DNA of 5,764 bases from Sphingobacteriales bacterium (GTDB lineage: Bacteria; Bacteroidota; Bacteroidia; Sphingobacteriales; Sphingobacteriaceae), in the NCBI GenBank assembly GCA_020058405.1, contig JAGVEE010000281.1, forward strand, positions 1-5,764, in the 5' to 3' direction. Positions 1 to 5,764 of this stretch are shown in pieces. Position numbers and translations under genes: made by a program. The number at the start of each line of letters is the position of its first letter. The first letter of the stretch is position 1. The notes beneath the pieces were generated by a model. It was not told the origin of the DNA, searched no databases, and saw nothing but the letters and a program-made list of their open reading frames with translations.

Positions 1-119
1 ATGCCAACATATTTAACCTTGTTGGTGCTAATACTTATGGCAGCGTTTGCATGATAGGCAAATGAGAGGTTTGTAATAACGAATAAGGTTAATACAAAGT
101 GTAAGATTTCTTTGTTCAT
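1..119 (-). CDS. Secreted protein, N-terminal fragment (signal peptide only)
   Basis: An open frame begins with ATG at 119 (complement) and runs off the left edge of the window, giving 39 codons. It starts MNKEILHFVLTLFVITNLSF, followed by AYHANA and AISISTNKVKYVG. This is a typical Sec signal peptide: a short charged start, a hydrophobic core at about residues 5-19, and cleavage possible after SFA (about 20) or after ANA (about 25). No cysteine follows the core, so it is not a lipoprotein. Too little of the mature protein is visible to name a function. It is divergent from the thioredoxin-like gene that starts at 215, with 95 bases between the two starts, and the 5' octamer array lies in that gap. 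The start is chosen because it gives the only good signal peptide and no other in-frame start lies in the visible part. Confidence 0.72.
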   Translation of the reverse strand, partial: MNKEILHFVLTLFVITNLSFAYHANAAISISTNKVKYVG

Positions 120-156
120 ATAGCTGTGGTTAATTAAAAACAAGTTACGAGTAAAA

Positions 157-196
157 TTTCGAAATATCGAAGTTTCGAAAAGTCGAATTGACGAAA
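157..196. repeat. 5' octamer array: five tandem TTTCGAAA-like units
   Basis: Five consecutive 8-base units start at 157, 165, 173, 181 and 189: TTTCGAAA, TATCGAAG, TTTCGAAA, AGTCGAAT, TGACGAAA. The TCGA core falls at 159, 167, 175 and 183, with ACGA at 191, so the register is exactly 8 bases with no insertion or deletion. The consensus is a perfect palindrome. Flanking octamers at 149 and 197 do not match, which sets the ends. The array lies between two divergent genes, starting 37 bases upstream of the leftward start and ending 18 bases before the ATG at 215, so it sits in the likely 5' leader or promoter zone of the thioredoxin-like gene. The function is unknown; the same unit and period recur after that gene. 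Confidence 0.85.
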
Positions 197-214
197 ATTC
201 TCTATATTAGTTAT

Positions 215-1594
215 ATGAGAATCATTTGCTTGTTATTTCTATTTTCCATAATCAGCTATCAAGGACATGCACAAATAACCATTAGCGGGCAAATAAAACA
301 TGCGCCAGATTCTGCTGAAGTGCTCATCACCTATTGGAACAACCCGGTAGAAAATATTTCCATAGTAATTGGCAATAGCTTGTTAGATGAAGCCGGATAT
401 TTCTCTTATACCTTCGATTTAAAAGAAAAACAGTTTGGTAGTTTTATCATAGACGATTATTATTTAGATTTTTATTTTAGTCCGGGCGACACGGTTATAC
501 TAGAGGCAGAGTACCACGATTTTTGGAATACCGTAAAATTAAAAAGTAAAGTAAAAGCAGAACTTGAGTATTTATTAGATGATCAAAATCATAATTTCAA
601 AGAAAAGTTTAAAAAATTATCAGAGTATCCGAATGTATTTGTTTATAAAAATTATGTTGACTCTGTTGAAATGCAACATCTGAAATTATATTATAAACAT
701 TTCAAAAAATTTAAAGACCCCTATTTTAAAGAGATTTCGCGTCAGAACATCAAGTACATCTATATGTACAAGCGATTCTATTTTGGCATCAAAGATTTTC
801 ATTCAGAAATTCCAATGTCGTATTATTCATTCGCCGATTCATTAGATTTTACAGATGCTAAGCTACTGGTTACAGACAGGTATAAGAATTGCCTTACAGC
901 CTATACTCAATTTAAATGCAGAAGAAATGCTGGTAATCTATATTCTGCATACGAAAATTCTATTAACGACAAAAAAACATTACTTCTATATATTTACAAC
1001 TTTATTAAAACTAGCTTCCATTCGCATGTTAGAGATTATTTATTAAGCGATTTTGTACATTACGAAGTATATGATGTAACAGCAGATACTGCTTTTGTAA
1101 ATAATTTAATAAATGACTATTTACAAGTATGCAATAACCCTACGTATAAAAAGTACATTAAAGATTTTTACAATAAGCGGAAGAACATTACCAACACTAC
1201 CATTCCGAACTTCGAGCTAAAAAATATTTACAATGAAAAAATAAATTTACACTCCTTAAAAGGGAAGTATATTTATATTGATTTTTGGGCTACATGGTGC
1301 TACCCTTGTATTATGAGCATGAAAGATTATCCTGCCCTTTTAGAAAAAAATGCACATAGAAAAGACATTGAATATGTATTTATAAATGTAATGGACGATG
1401 AAGTAAAATGGTCGACCTTTATATTGAACAACCCTAAACATGGTTTGCAATTATTTGCAGATAAAACCAGCACTAAAAAAATAAGCGAATATTTAGAACT
1501 CAATGCTGTGCCGAGGTATTTATTAATAGATAAAAACTTAAAGCTCATAGATGCCGATGCTACATTTCCGAATAAAATGGAGTTCCCGAAATAG
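215..1594 (+). CDS. TlpA-like periplasmic thiol-disulfide oxidoreductase (thioredoxin fold), short C-terminus
   Basis: A 459-residue exported thioredoxin-family protein. Residues 1-20 are a signal peptide ending GHAQ, cleaved near 19-20, without a lipobox cysteine. Residues 21 to about 110 are beta-rich (ITISGQI, then GYFSY, then SPGDTVILEAEY) and resemble the DUF4369-type N-terminal domain of Bacteroidota TlpA-like proteins. Residues 110-325 are mainly charged and helical. The thioredoxin domain begins near PNFEL (331). It has FWATW followed by the redox pair C362-Y-P-C365, and the cis-proline at AVPRYLLID (P433). Such proteins reduce or exchange disulfides in the periplasm; the substrate cannot be told. 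The ATG at 215 is preferred over an in-frame TTG at 188, because the TTG lies inside the octamer repeat and would put nine extra residues before the signal peptide. The protein ends about 14 residues after the last core strand (DADATFPNKMEFPK), earlier than usual, and its final codons overlap the 3' octamer array. Confidence 0.85.
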   Translation: MRIICLLFLFSIISYQGHAQITISGQIKHAPDSAEVLITYWNNPVENISIVIGNSLLDEAGYFSYTFDLKEKQFGSFIIDDYYLDFYFSPGDTVILEAEYHDFWNTVKLKSKVKAELEYLLDDQNHNFKEKFKKLSEYPNVFVYKNYVDSVEMQHLKLYYKHFKKFKDPYFKEISRQNIKYIYMYKRFYFGIKDFHSEIPMSYYSFADSLDFTDAKLLVTDRYKNCLTAYTQFKCRRNAGNLYSAYENSINDKKTLLLYIYNFIKTSFHSHVRDYLLSDFVHYEVYDVTADTAFVNNLINDYLQVCNNPTYKKYIKDFYNKRKNITNTTIPNFELKNIYNEKINLHSLKGKYIYIDFWATWCYPCIMSMKDYPALLEKNAHRKDIEYVFINVMDDEVKWSTFILNNPKHGLQLFADKTSTKKISEYLELNAVPRYLLIDKNLKLIDADATFPNKMEFPK

Positions 1595-1687
1595 CGGGGT
1601 TTCGAAAGGTCGAAGTTTCGAATTTTCGAAATGTCGAAAATTTGAAGATTCGAAAATTTGAAGATTCGAAACTTCGATTATTCGATT
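1584..1687. repeat. 3' octamer array: about 11 clear and 2 degenerate TTTCGAAA-like units
   Basis: Eleven uninterrupted 8-base units start at 1600, 1608, 1616 and so on to 1680. The core TCGA is at 1602, 1610, 1618, 1626, 1634, 1650, 1666, 1674 and 1682, with TTGA at 1642 and 1658. The register is exactly 8 bases over 88 bases. Two more degenerate units in the same register, TCCCGAAA (1584) and TAGCGGGG (1592), reach back through the stop codon of the thioredoxin-like gene. At the other end the last unit overlaps the stop codon of the leftward T9SS gene (complement of TTA at 1686-1688). The units are palindromic or nearly so, so a transcript from either strand could fold on itself. Placed between converging stop codons, the array could end transcription both ways, but that does not explain the 5' copy of the array. 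Confidence 0.88.
1634..1671. repeat. Perfect 16-base tandem duplication inside the 3' octamer array
   Basis: From 1634 to 1671 the sequence repeats exactly with period 16, giving about 2.4 copies. The duplicated unit ATTTGAAGATTCGAAA lies at 1640-1655 and again at 1656-1671. It consists of two octamers, one with the TTGA variant core and one with the TCGA core. An identical pair of adjacent two-unit blocks is most simply explained by recent duplication within the array, by slippage or unequal recombination. The array length is therefore probably variable between strains. Confidence 0.85.
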
Positions 1688-3776
1688 ACAGTTTCACAAA
1701 TCTGCCTACTCCATATTTTGTCTTTACCACGTACATCCCTTTAGGCAACTGTTCAACACTAAAAGTATTAGTTTCTAAATTCTCAATTTCGAATACTAAA
1801 ACACCTTGCATATTATAAATACTTAAAGCTGAAATTGTATTTGAACTTTGTATAGTAATGGTGGTGTGAGCAGGATTTGGATAAATAATAAAGTTGTCGG
1901 TATTGGCCTTTTCAATTCCTGTATTAACATTTATCGTATTTGTCCAAACACCCGAGCTATTTAAGCTAACAAAAATTTTATTATCCACAACATTAATAGA
2001 ACTAATGGACCTATTTGAAAAAACGTCAAAATTTATACCCGTATTTTTAATGGTCTTTATAGAATCATTACTAAAATATAGAGTATCTCGAGCATTGAAT
2101 AAGTAAATACGATTTTGTTTTTCGAACATAAAGCGTAATTGAAATTTATATAGATATCCAGTAACAGGTGACCAATTAGAATTCTTTCTATATGCAGTAA
2201 TACTATTATTACCTAATCTAGATTCATCAGAAAAAAATGCAAGTAAAACATCCCCTAACTTGTAAACTCTATTTACAAAATGATCTTTATTTACCAAAGT
2301 ATTAAGCTTGTAATTGTTCCAAGTATTTCCGTGGTTCAGAGAATAATATTGAATGGATGGGTTATAACTAAAGCCAAATAGTGTATCCTTTTCAGCATAA
2401 ATACAACTCATTGGCTGATTATAAGGAGGATTCAATGCAGTAAGTGCAGAAGTAGATAAAGCACCATCTATTCTATAATAATATGATTTATAGGTAGCCT
2501 TGTTAGTAAACTCTATGTATACATAAGTATCATCCTCACCCAAATAACTTGGATTTATTAAATTAGAATCTATACCCAGCAGTTCTTCTATTGTTAAGTT
2601 TTTATTTGTTATAGCATATAGTTGTTTGTTTTTAATTATAAAAATGTTATTCTTAAATTTTATAGATGATAAAATGGTTTCGGGCCCCAAGTCAGTATTA
2701 AACACCTCCCAATCTTTTCCATTATTGTCTGAATAATATAATAGATTTTGATGGGATATATATAATCGTTTATCAAACTCCAATACAGAAGATTTCACAC
2801 TACTCTTATACCCATCCATTTTATATGTCCAGCTTCCATTTAAATTAAATTCATAAAGCCCAAATCTAGAATTGAAATAATATTTTCCATGATGATGGAT
2901 GATAGATTTATAATCACAATTTGGATTATTTAAGGGTATTAATTTTTCACCAACAAAGTCGTAATAATATAAATAGAATTTGTTTTGTGCATAGGAACTA
3001 ATAAACAAAATAGAATCAACAAAACTTATATTAGAAATAGTTTGACCGGTGGGTATTTCAACTATATTTTTCCATGACCCTAAAAACGCTGAATAATACA
3101 AGAACTTTTTATTTAAGATCCCATAAAATCGGTTCTTATGTTGTGTAATATTGGTTAAATTATTTCTAAATAAATCTGGGCCATATACACTTGTGTTTAT
3201 TAAATTAGTACTTATAAACCATTGTTTTGTATCGTTTGTGTTGATAAAATAAAGTGTATCCTTCGTTGCTTCAATAGCAAAACGTAAATTGAACCTTACT
3301 TGCTCAATCCATTTATCTGAAACATATTTATAAATAACAGTAGAATTTATATCAGTACTGCCCAATAAATGTGTATTTAAGTATAAGGTATCTTTAAATA
3401 TAAAACTAGAATGTATAAAATAATTAGTAGCAAGAACTTGCTTTTTCCAAGTAATTCCAATATCAGTGGAATACAAAACTTCGTTCGAACTATTTTTTTT
3501 GTATAGAAAAATGAGATTGTTAAAGTTGTTTAATGAAATGGCAGCATCATAAAATTCCATTTCATCAAATAAATTATTACTAATCTTATTCCAATTTATT
3601 GGATCAAAACTAGAAAAATACAACCCTTTGTTATTCGTTGAAAATAAAAAATTATTGGTTTTAACAATCGTATTGGTTTCTCCACCATCTAGTGTTATTT
3701 CCATCCATTGGGCTACAGAACTTACTGAAATCAATAACAAAAGAATGGAACTTAATGCCACTTTAGATTTATACAT
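1686..3776 (-). CDS. T9SS-exported Asp-box / beta-propeller-like protein
   Basis: A 696-residue secreted protein. Residues 1-22 are a signal peptide (MYKSKVALSSILLLL, ending SSVA before Q23). The body, about 25-615, consists of repeated short beta-strand segments with Asp-box-like motifs of the BNR/sialidase type (S-x-D-x-G-x-T-W): STDIGITW at 103-110, SDNNGKDW at 349-356 and SLNHGNTW at 479-486, with many LYYS, LYFS and LYSTD strands. This suggests one or two beta-propellers; no sialidase active-site set is evident, so a binding or structural role is likelier than catalysis. Residues about 621-696 form a T9SS type A sorting domain: YPNPA at 632-636, ALSIYNMQG, LPKGMYVVK, and a basic-hydrophobic end RFVKL. 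It should cross the outer membrane by the type IX system and be anchored or released after processing. The frame is intact. Upstream of the start, a TATTTTTG (complement of 3787-3794) matches the Bacteroidota -7 box TAnnTTTG, but it sits only 10 bases from the ATG and has no clear -33 partner. Confidence 0.88.
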   Translation of the reverse strand: MYKSKVALSSILLLLISVSSVAQWMEITLDGGETNTIVKTNNFLFSTNNKGLYFSSFDPINWNKISNNLFDEMEFYDAAISLNNFNNLIFLYKKNSSNEVLYSTDIGITWKKQVLATNYFIHSSFIFKDTLYLNTHLLGSTDINSTVIYKYVSDKWIEQVRFNLRFAIEATKDTLYFINTNDTKQWFISTNLINTSVYGPDLFRNNLTNITQHKNRFYGILNKKFLYYSAFLGSWKNIVEIPTGQTISNISFVDSILFISSYAQNKFYLYYYDFVGEKLIPLNNPNCDYKSIIHHHGKYYFNSRFGLYEFNLNGSWTYKMDGYKSSVKSSVLEFDKRLYISHQNLLYYSDNNGKDWEVFNTDLGPETILSSIKFKNNIFIIKNKQLYAITNKNLTIEELLGIDSNLINPSYLGEDDTYVYIEFTNKATYKSYYYRIDGALSTSALTALNPPYNQPMSCIYAEKDTLFGFSYNPSIQYYSLNHGNTWNNYKLNTLVNKDHFVNRVYKLGDVLLAFFSDESRLGNNSITAYRKNSNWSPVTGYLYKFQLRFMFEKQNRIYLFNARDTLYFSNDSIKTIKNTGINFDVFSNRSISSINVVDNKIFVSLNSSGVWTNTINVNTGIEKANTDNFIIYPNPAHTTITIQSSNTISALSIYNMQGVLVFEIENLETNTFSVEQLPKGMYVVKTKYGVGRFVKL

Positions 3777-3874
3777 ATAAAAATTTCAAAAATAAACGAA
3801 ATGAGATGGATAAAAGTATAGAGGCCATTTATTAAACTCCTGGATGATGTGTTTTCTATTGAAATAAAAAAATC

Positions 3875-3909
3875 TACAATTATTGCCCTTTATCTTTTAT
3901 TTAATTGTA
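3875..3909. repeat. Inverted repeat upstream of the interrupted gene
   Basis: TACAATTA at 3875-3882 is exactly complementary to TAATTGTA at 3902-3909, with a 19-base spacer. It lies 31 bases upstream of the ATG at 3941, in the 164-base gap between two divergent starts (3776 leftward, 3941 rightward), where promoter or operator elements would be expected. The arms are pure AT apart from one C/G pair, so a chance match in AT-rich DNA is quite possible. Nothing else convincing was seen in this gap. Confidence 0.25.
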
Positions 3910-3940
3910 AATTCGGGTATTCCTCCTACTCGCCAAAGCC

Positions 3941-4777
3941 ATGTCCACAAAAACACTACAAATACTAGTATGTCTGCTTTTTGTATTTAATATTGTTAAT
4001 GCCCAAGAACTACCCTATCAATACGATAAAACCGAACTAAAACTAAATGCAGATTTTTTAGTTTATGGCCAACACCCTAGAGCCCTTAACCAGTCTGTGA
4101 AACTATCGGTTTTAAAAGATTTTTTAACACTCAATGCAAACGAAGAAGTTTATATATTACTCGATTACCCTAGTGGTTTAAATGAATAAATTAACATAAA
4201 CCCAAATAAAATAGACTTCTCCATACTAGAGAAACAGTTATACAACTATTACCAATCTAAATCATACATAGTTTTACAGGTTCAAAAAATAAAAGGAATT
4301 ACAGAACTCGTAAAAAAACATCCCTCTGTTATCATAAAATGCGTAGGAGTTCATACCTCGGTGAAAAATTACGACTCACTTGTTTACCTCAATATAAAAC
4401 ATATAATTAATGTAAACTTCAGAAAAACATTTTTTATCACAAGCCCCCAAAACACTTTAAAATACTACTATCCCGATGAATCTTTTAATGGAAATAAGTT
4501 AACCTGTTTAACTATGTTGAACATGGATACACTGTTCCACAATAAAACAATTACCAGTATTGCTGAGGCAAGTCGCTTAATCGAAAACATAAATAATCAA
4601 GGCCTTATAAAAAGCATTGGGTACACAGGGTTAAGAAATTATCAACGAGATAGGGTAAATATTATTCCCTATAAAAACGAGAATTTTGTGTGCATCGAAC
4701 TCTGGGAATATTTAGCAGAAAATAACCTAAGCTTCGATTATTTAATCCTTTTTAACGAAATGCCTTTTAATAAATAA
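3941..4777 (+). pseudogene. Exported protein of unknown function, interrupted by one in-frame TAA
   Basis: Two open stretches in the same frame belong to one gene. The first, 3941-4189, is 82 residues: a signal peptide (MSTKTLQILVCLLFVFNIVN, then A|QELPY) and the start of the mature protein, ending DYPSGLNE before TAA at 4187-4189 (codon 83). The same frame continues without another stop for 195 codons to TAA at 4775-4777, ending LFNEMPFNK. The 57 codons after the stop read as normal protein (for example DFSILEKQLYNYYQ and ITELVKKHPSVIIKCVGVHT), and the next possible starts are only a GTG at 4361 and a later ATG, so re-initiation would lose much of the protein. A single substitution (CAA, AAA or GAA to TAA) explains the break; read-through or a sequencing error are alternatives. 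The intact product would be about 278 residues and probably periplasmic. I recognise no domain and see no T9SS sorting tail. An overlapping ATG at 4182 gives only a five-codon frame. Confidence 0.8.
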
Positions 4778-4785
4778 ATTGGCAA

Positions 4786-4814
4786 AACCCTCATTTTAGC
4801 TAAAATTTAAGGTT
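4786..4814. terminator. Palindrome just after the interrupted gene, possible weak terminator
   Basis: ATTTTAGCTAAAAT at 4793-4806 is a perfect 14-base palindrome. It is flanked by AACC (4786-4789) and GGTT (4811-4814), which can pair with a one-base offset. The structure begins 8 bases after the stop codon at 4777, the right place for a transcription terminator. It lacks a GC-rich stem and a clean run of T after it (the sequence continues TTATTATTTATAATC), so it would be weak, or it may instead be a protein-binding site. Confidence 0.35.
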
Positions 4815-4844
4815 ATTATTTATAATCAATCTAAATACGCAAAC

Positions 4845-4863
4845 AAGTGTAGATTTAACACTT
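4845..4863. repeat. Short inverted repeat AAGTGT / ACACTT
   Basis: AAGTGT (4845-4850) is complementary to ACACTT (4858-4863), with a 7-base loop. It abuts the larger inverted repeat that starts at 4864, so the two could form adjacent hairpins in the leader of the gene starting at 4934. A six-base stem alone would be weak evidence; its direct contact with the next dyad is why it is listed. Confidence 0.35.
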
Positions 4864-4896
4864 AATGACTTATATTTATTTTTACCATAAGTCATT
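4864..4896. promoter_or_regulatory. Perfect 10-base inverted repeat upstream of the last gene
   Basis: AATGACTTAT (4864-4873) is exactly complementary to ATAAGTCATT (4887-4896), with a 13-base loop. Its end is 37 bases before the ATG at 4934. It could be an operator for a dimeric regulator, or a hairpin in the 5' leader. It is a poor terminator candidate because the stem has only two GC pairs and no T-run follows. The spacing to the start suits control of the downstream secreted protein gene. Which role applies cannot be decided from sequence. Confidence 0.45.
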
Positions 4897-4933
4897 TAAT
4901 ACTTAAATAATCCTTAAAAACTAAATATTCGTT

Positions 4934-5764
4934 ATGAAAAGAATCTTTACCATTTTATTAATGTTATGCGCAAGTATAGCATTTTCTCAAAATGCTCCCA
5001 TCACTTTCGAAACCGGAGCACATGGAAACACCTGGACCTGGACAACCTTTGAAAATGGCACTAATCCGCCTCCTGCACAAGTGGTTGCTAACCCGAGCGC
5101 TACAGGTATTAACACTTCTGCTACCGTTTTAAAGATGACGATGCAAACAACTGGTCAGCCATGGGCTGGCGTAGAAAGTTCGCACGGCGCAGGAATCGGA
5201 TCTTTTACACTGAGTGCATCCAATGCCATTGTAAAAATTATGGTTTACAAACCAGTAATTAGTGATGTGGCTATTAAATTTGCTACTCCAAGTGGAGGTT
5301 CAACAGGAGAAATAAAAGTTGCAAACACATTAATTAATCAATGGGAAGAATTAACATTTAATTTCTCTTCTAAAATTGGTGAAGTAAATGATCAGATCAT
5401 CATCTTCTTAGATTTTCAAGCAAGAACTACTACAAATGTTTGTTATTTCGATAACATTACATTTTCTGCTGCAACATCTAGCACAGATCCTACTGTAGCA
5501 GCACCTACTCCTACCAAAGCTGCAAATCAAGTAATATCAATGTTTAGCAATGCTTATACAAATGTAACGGTTGATACATGGAGAACATCTTGGTCTAACG
5601 CAACTTTAACAGATTTACAAATTGTTGGTAACGATACTAAAAAATATTCTGCTTTAGATTTTGTAGGAATTGAAACGGTTACAAATCAAATTAATGCAGA
5701 TACTATGCAAAATTTTAATATTGATGTTTGGACAACAAACGTTACTACTTTTAAAATTAAATTA
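4934..5764 (+). CDS. Secreted multi-domain protein with carbohydrate-binding-like modules, 3' end missing
   Basis: The frame opens at ATG 4934 and is still open at the right edge after 277 codons. Residues 1-18 are a signal peptide (MKRIFTILLMLCASIAFS, then QNAP). Residues about 20-178 form one beta-sandwich-like domain, from PITFETGAHGNTWTWTTFEN to CYFDNITF. The closing Y-F-D-N-I-T-F strand is typical of galactose-binding or CBM-like jelly rolls that carry a calcium- or sugar-binding face. A Thr/Pro/Ala-rich linker (about 179-197, TSSTDPTVAAPTPTKAA) leads to a second domain (VISMFSNAYTNVTVDTWRTS, then KKYSALDFVGIETV and FNIDVWTTN). From memory, both modules occur in flavobacterial secreted proteins, some of them polysaccharide-degrading enzymes. 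A catalytic domain or a T9SS sorting tail may lie beyond the window; neither is seen. The inverted repeats just upstream suggest regulated expression. Recognition of the domains is by pattern, not by search. Confidence 0.82.
   Translation, partial: MKRIFTILLMLCASIAFSQNAPITFETGAHGNTWTWTTFENGTNPPPAQVVANPSATGINTSATVLKMTMQTTGQPWAGVESSHGAGIGSFTLSASNAIVKIMVYKPVISDVAIKFATPSGGSTGEIKVANTLINQWEELTFNFSSKIGEVNDQIIIFLDFQARTTTNVCYFDNITFSAATSSTDPTVAAPTPTKAANQVISMFSNAYTNVTVDTWRTSWSNATLTDLQIVGNDTKKYSALDFVGIETVTNQINADTMQNFNIDVWTTNVTTFKIKL

Noticed and set aside
1..54. Rightward frame from ATG at 1, 17 codons, with a hydrophobic signal-like sequence
   Set aside because: It is the complement of the signal-peptide region of the leftward gene at 1-119, stops after 17 codons and has no continuation.
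188..214. TTG at 188 as start of the thioredoxin-like gene
   Set aside because: It lies inside the octamer array and adds nine residues ahead of a signal peptide that begins properly at ATG 215.
855..1046. Rightward 63-codon open frame
   Set aside because: It lies wholly inside the thioredoxin-like gene in another frame, with no recognisable protein features.
1327..1548. Leftward 73-codon open frame
   Set aside because: It is antisense to the thioredoxin domain, whose WCYPC and cis-proline motifs fix the real frame.
1584..1687. CRISPR array
   Set aside because: The units are 8 bases long and directly tandem, with no unique spacers and no cas genes nearby.
1894..2106. Rightward 70-codon open frame
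   Set aside because: It is antisense to the T9SS protein and inside its long coding frame.
3780..3800. TATTTTTG on the minus strand as a firm promoter of the T9SS gene
   Set aside because: It fits the -7 consensus, but it is only 10 bases from the start codon, has no clear -33 partner, and such matches are common in AT-rich DNA.
1200..4740. Other scattered TCGA sites (for example near 1211, 1413, 1788, 2121, 3484 and 4734) as further array copies
   Set aside because: They are single sites inside coding sequence without the 8-base register.
4361..4777. Separate 138-codon gene starting at GTG 4361
   Set aside because: The same frame is open and coding-like back to the TAA at 4187-4189 and joins the signal-peptide segment, so it is the 3' part of one interrupted gene.

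Overview
The window looks like chromosomal DNA of a member of the Bacteroidota, most likely Flavobacteriia or a close relative. The DNA is AT-rich. No gene has a clear Shine-Dalgarno sequence. One complete protein carries a C-terminal type IX secretion (T9SS) sorting domain, and all five genes begin with Sec signal peptides, several ending in the Ala-Gln or Ser-Gln cleavage context common in this phylum. This is an inference from sequence features, not from a database match.

Layout from left to right. (1) The start of a leftward gene (119 to 1) encodes a secreted protein cut by the window edge. (2) A 95-base divergent gap holds five tandem copies of a palindromic octamer, consensus TTTCGAAA, in exact 8-base register. 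(3) A rightward TlpA-like periplasmic thioredoxin (215-1594) has a CYPC active site and an unusually short C-terminus. (4) A second and longer array of the same octamer (about 1584-1687, exact period 8) fills the space between the converging stop codons. (5) A leftward 696-residue Asp-box/beta-propeller-like T9SS cargo protein follows (3776-1686). (6) A rightward gene for a secreted protein of unknown function (3941-4777) is split by one in-frame TAA. (7) A 156-base gap rich in inverted repeats comes next. (8) The last gene (4934 to the window end) encodes a secreted, probably carbohydrate-binding or cell-surface, multi-domain protein and is still open at the edge.

The genes do not form an obvious operon: strands alternate and gaps are 90-165 bases. 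What they share is export: periplasmic redox, cell-surface or secreted T9SS cargo, and carbohydrate-binding-like modules. No RNA gene, transposase, CRISPR array or recognisable defence system is visible.

The most unusual structure is the pair of phase-locked TCGA octamer arrays flanking the thioredoxin gene. The 3' array runs through that gene's stop codon and may have replaced the end of the protein. The second point of interest is the single nonsense codon in an otherwise intact 278-codon frame.
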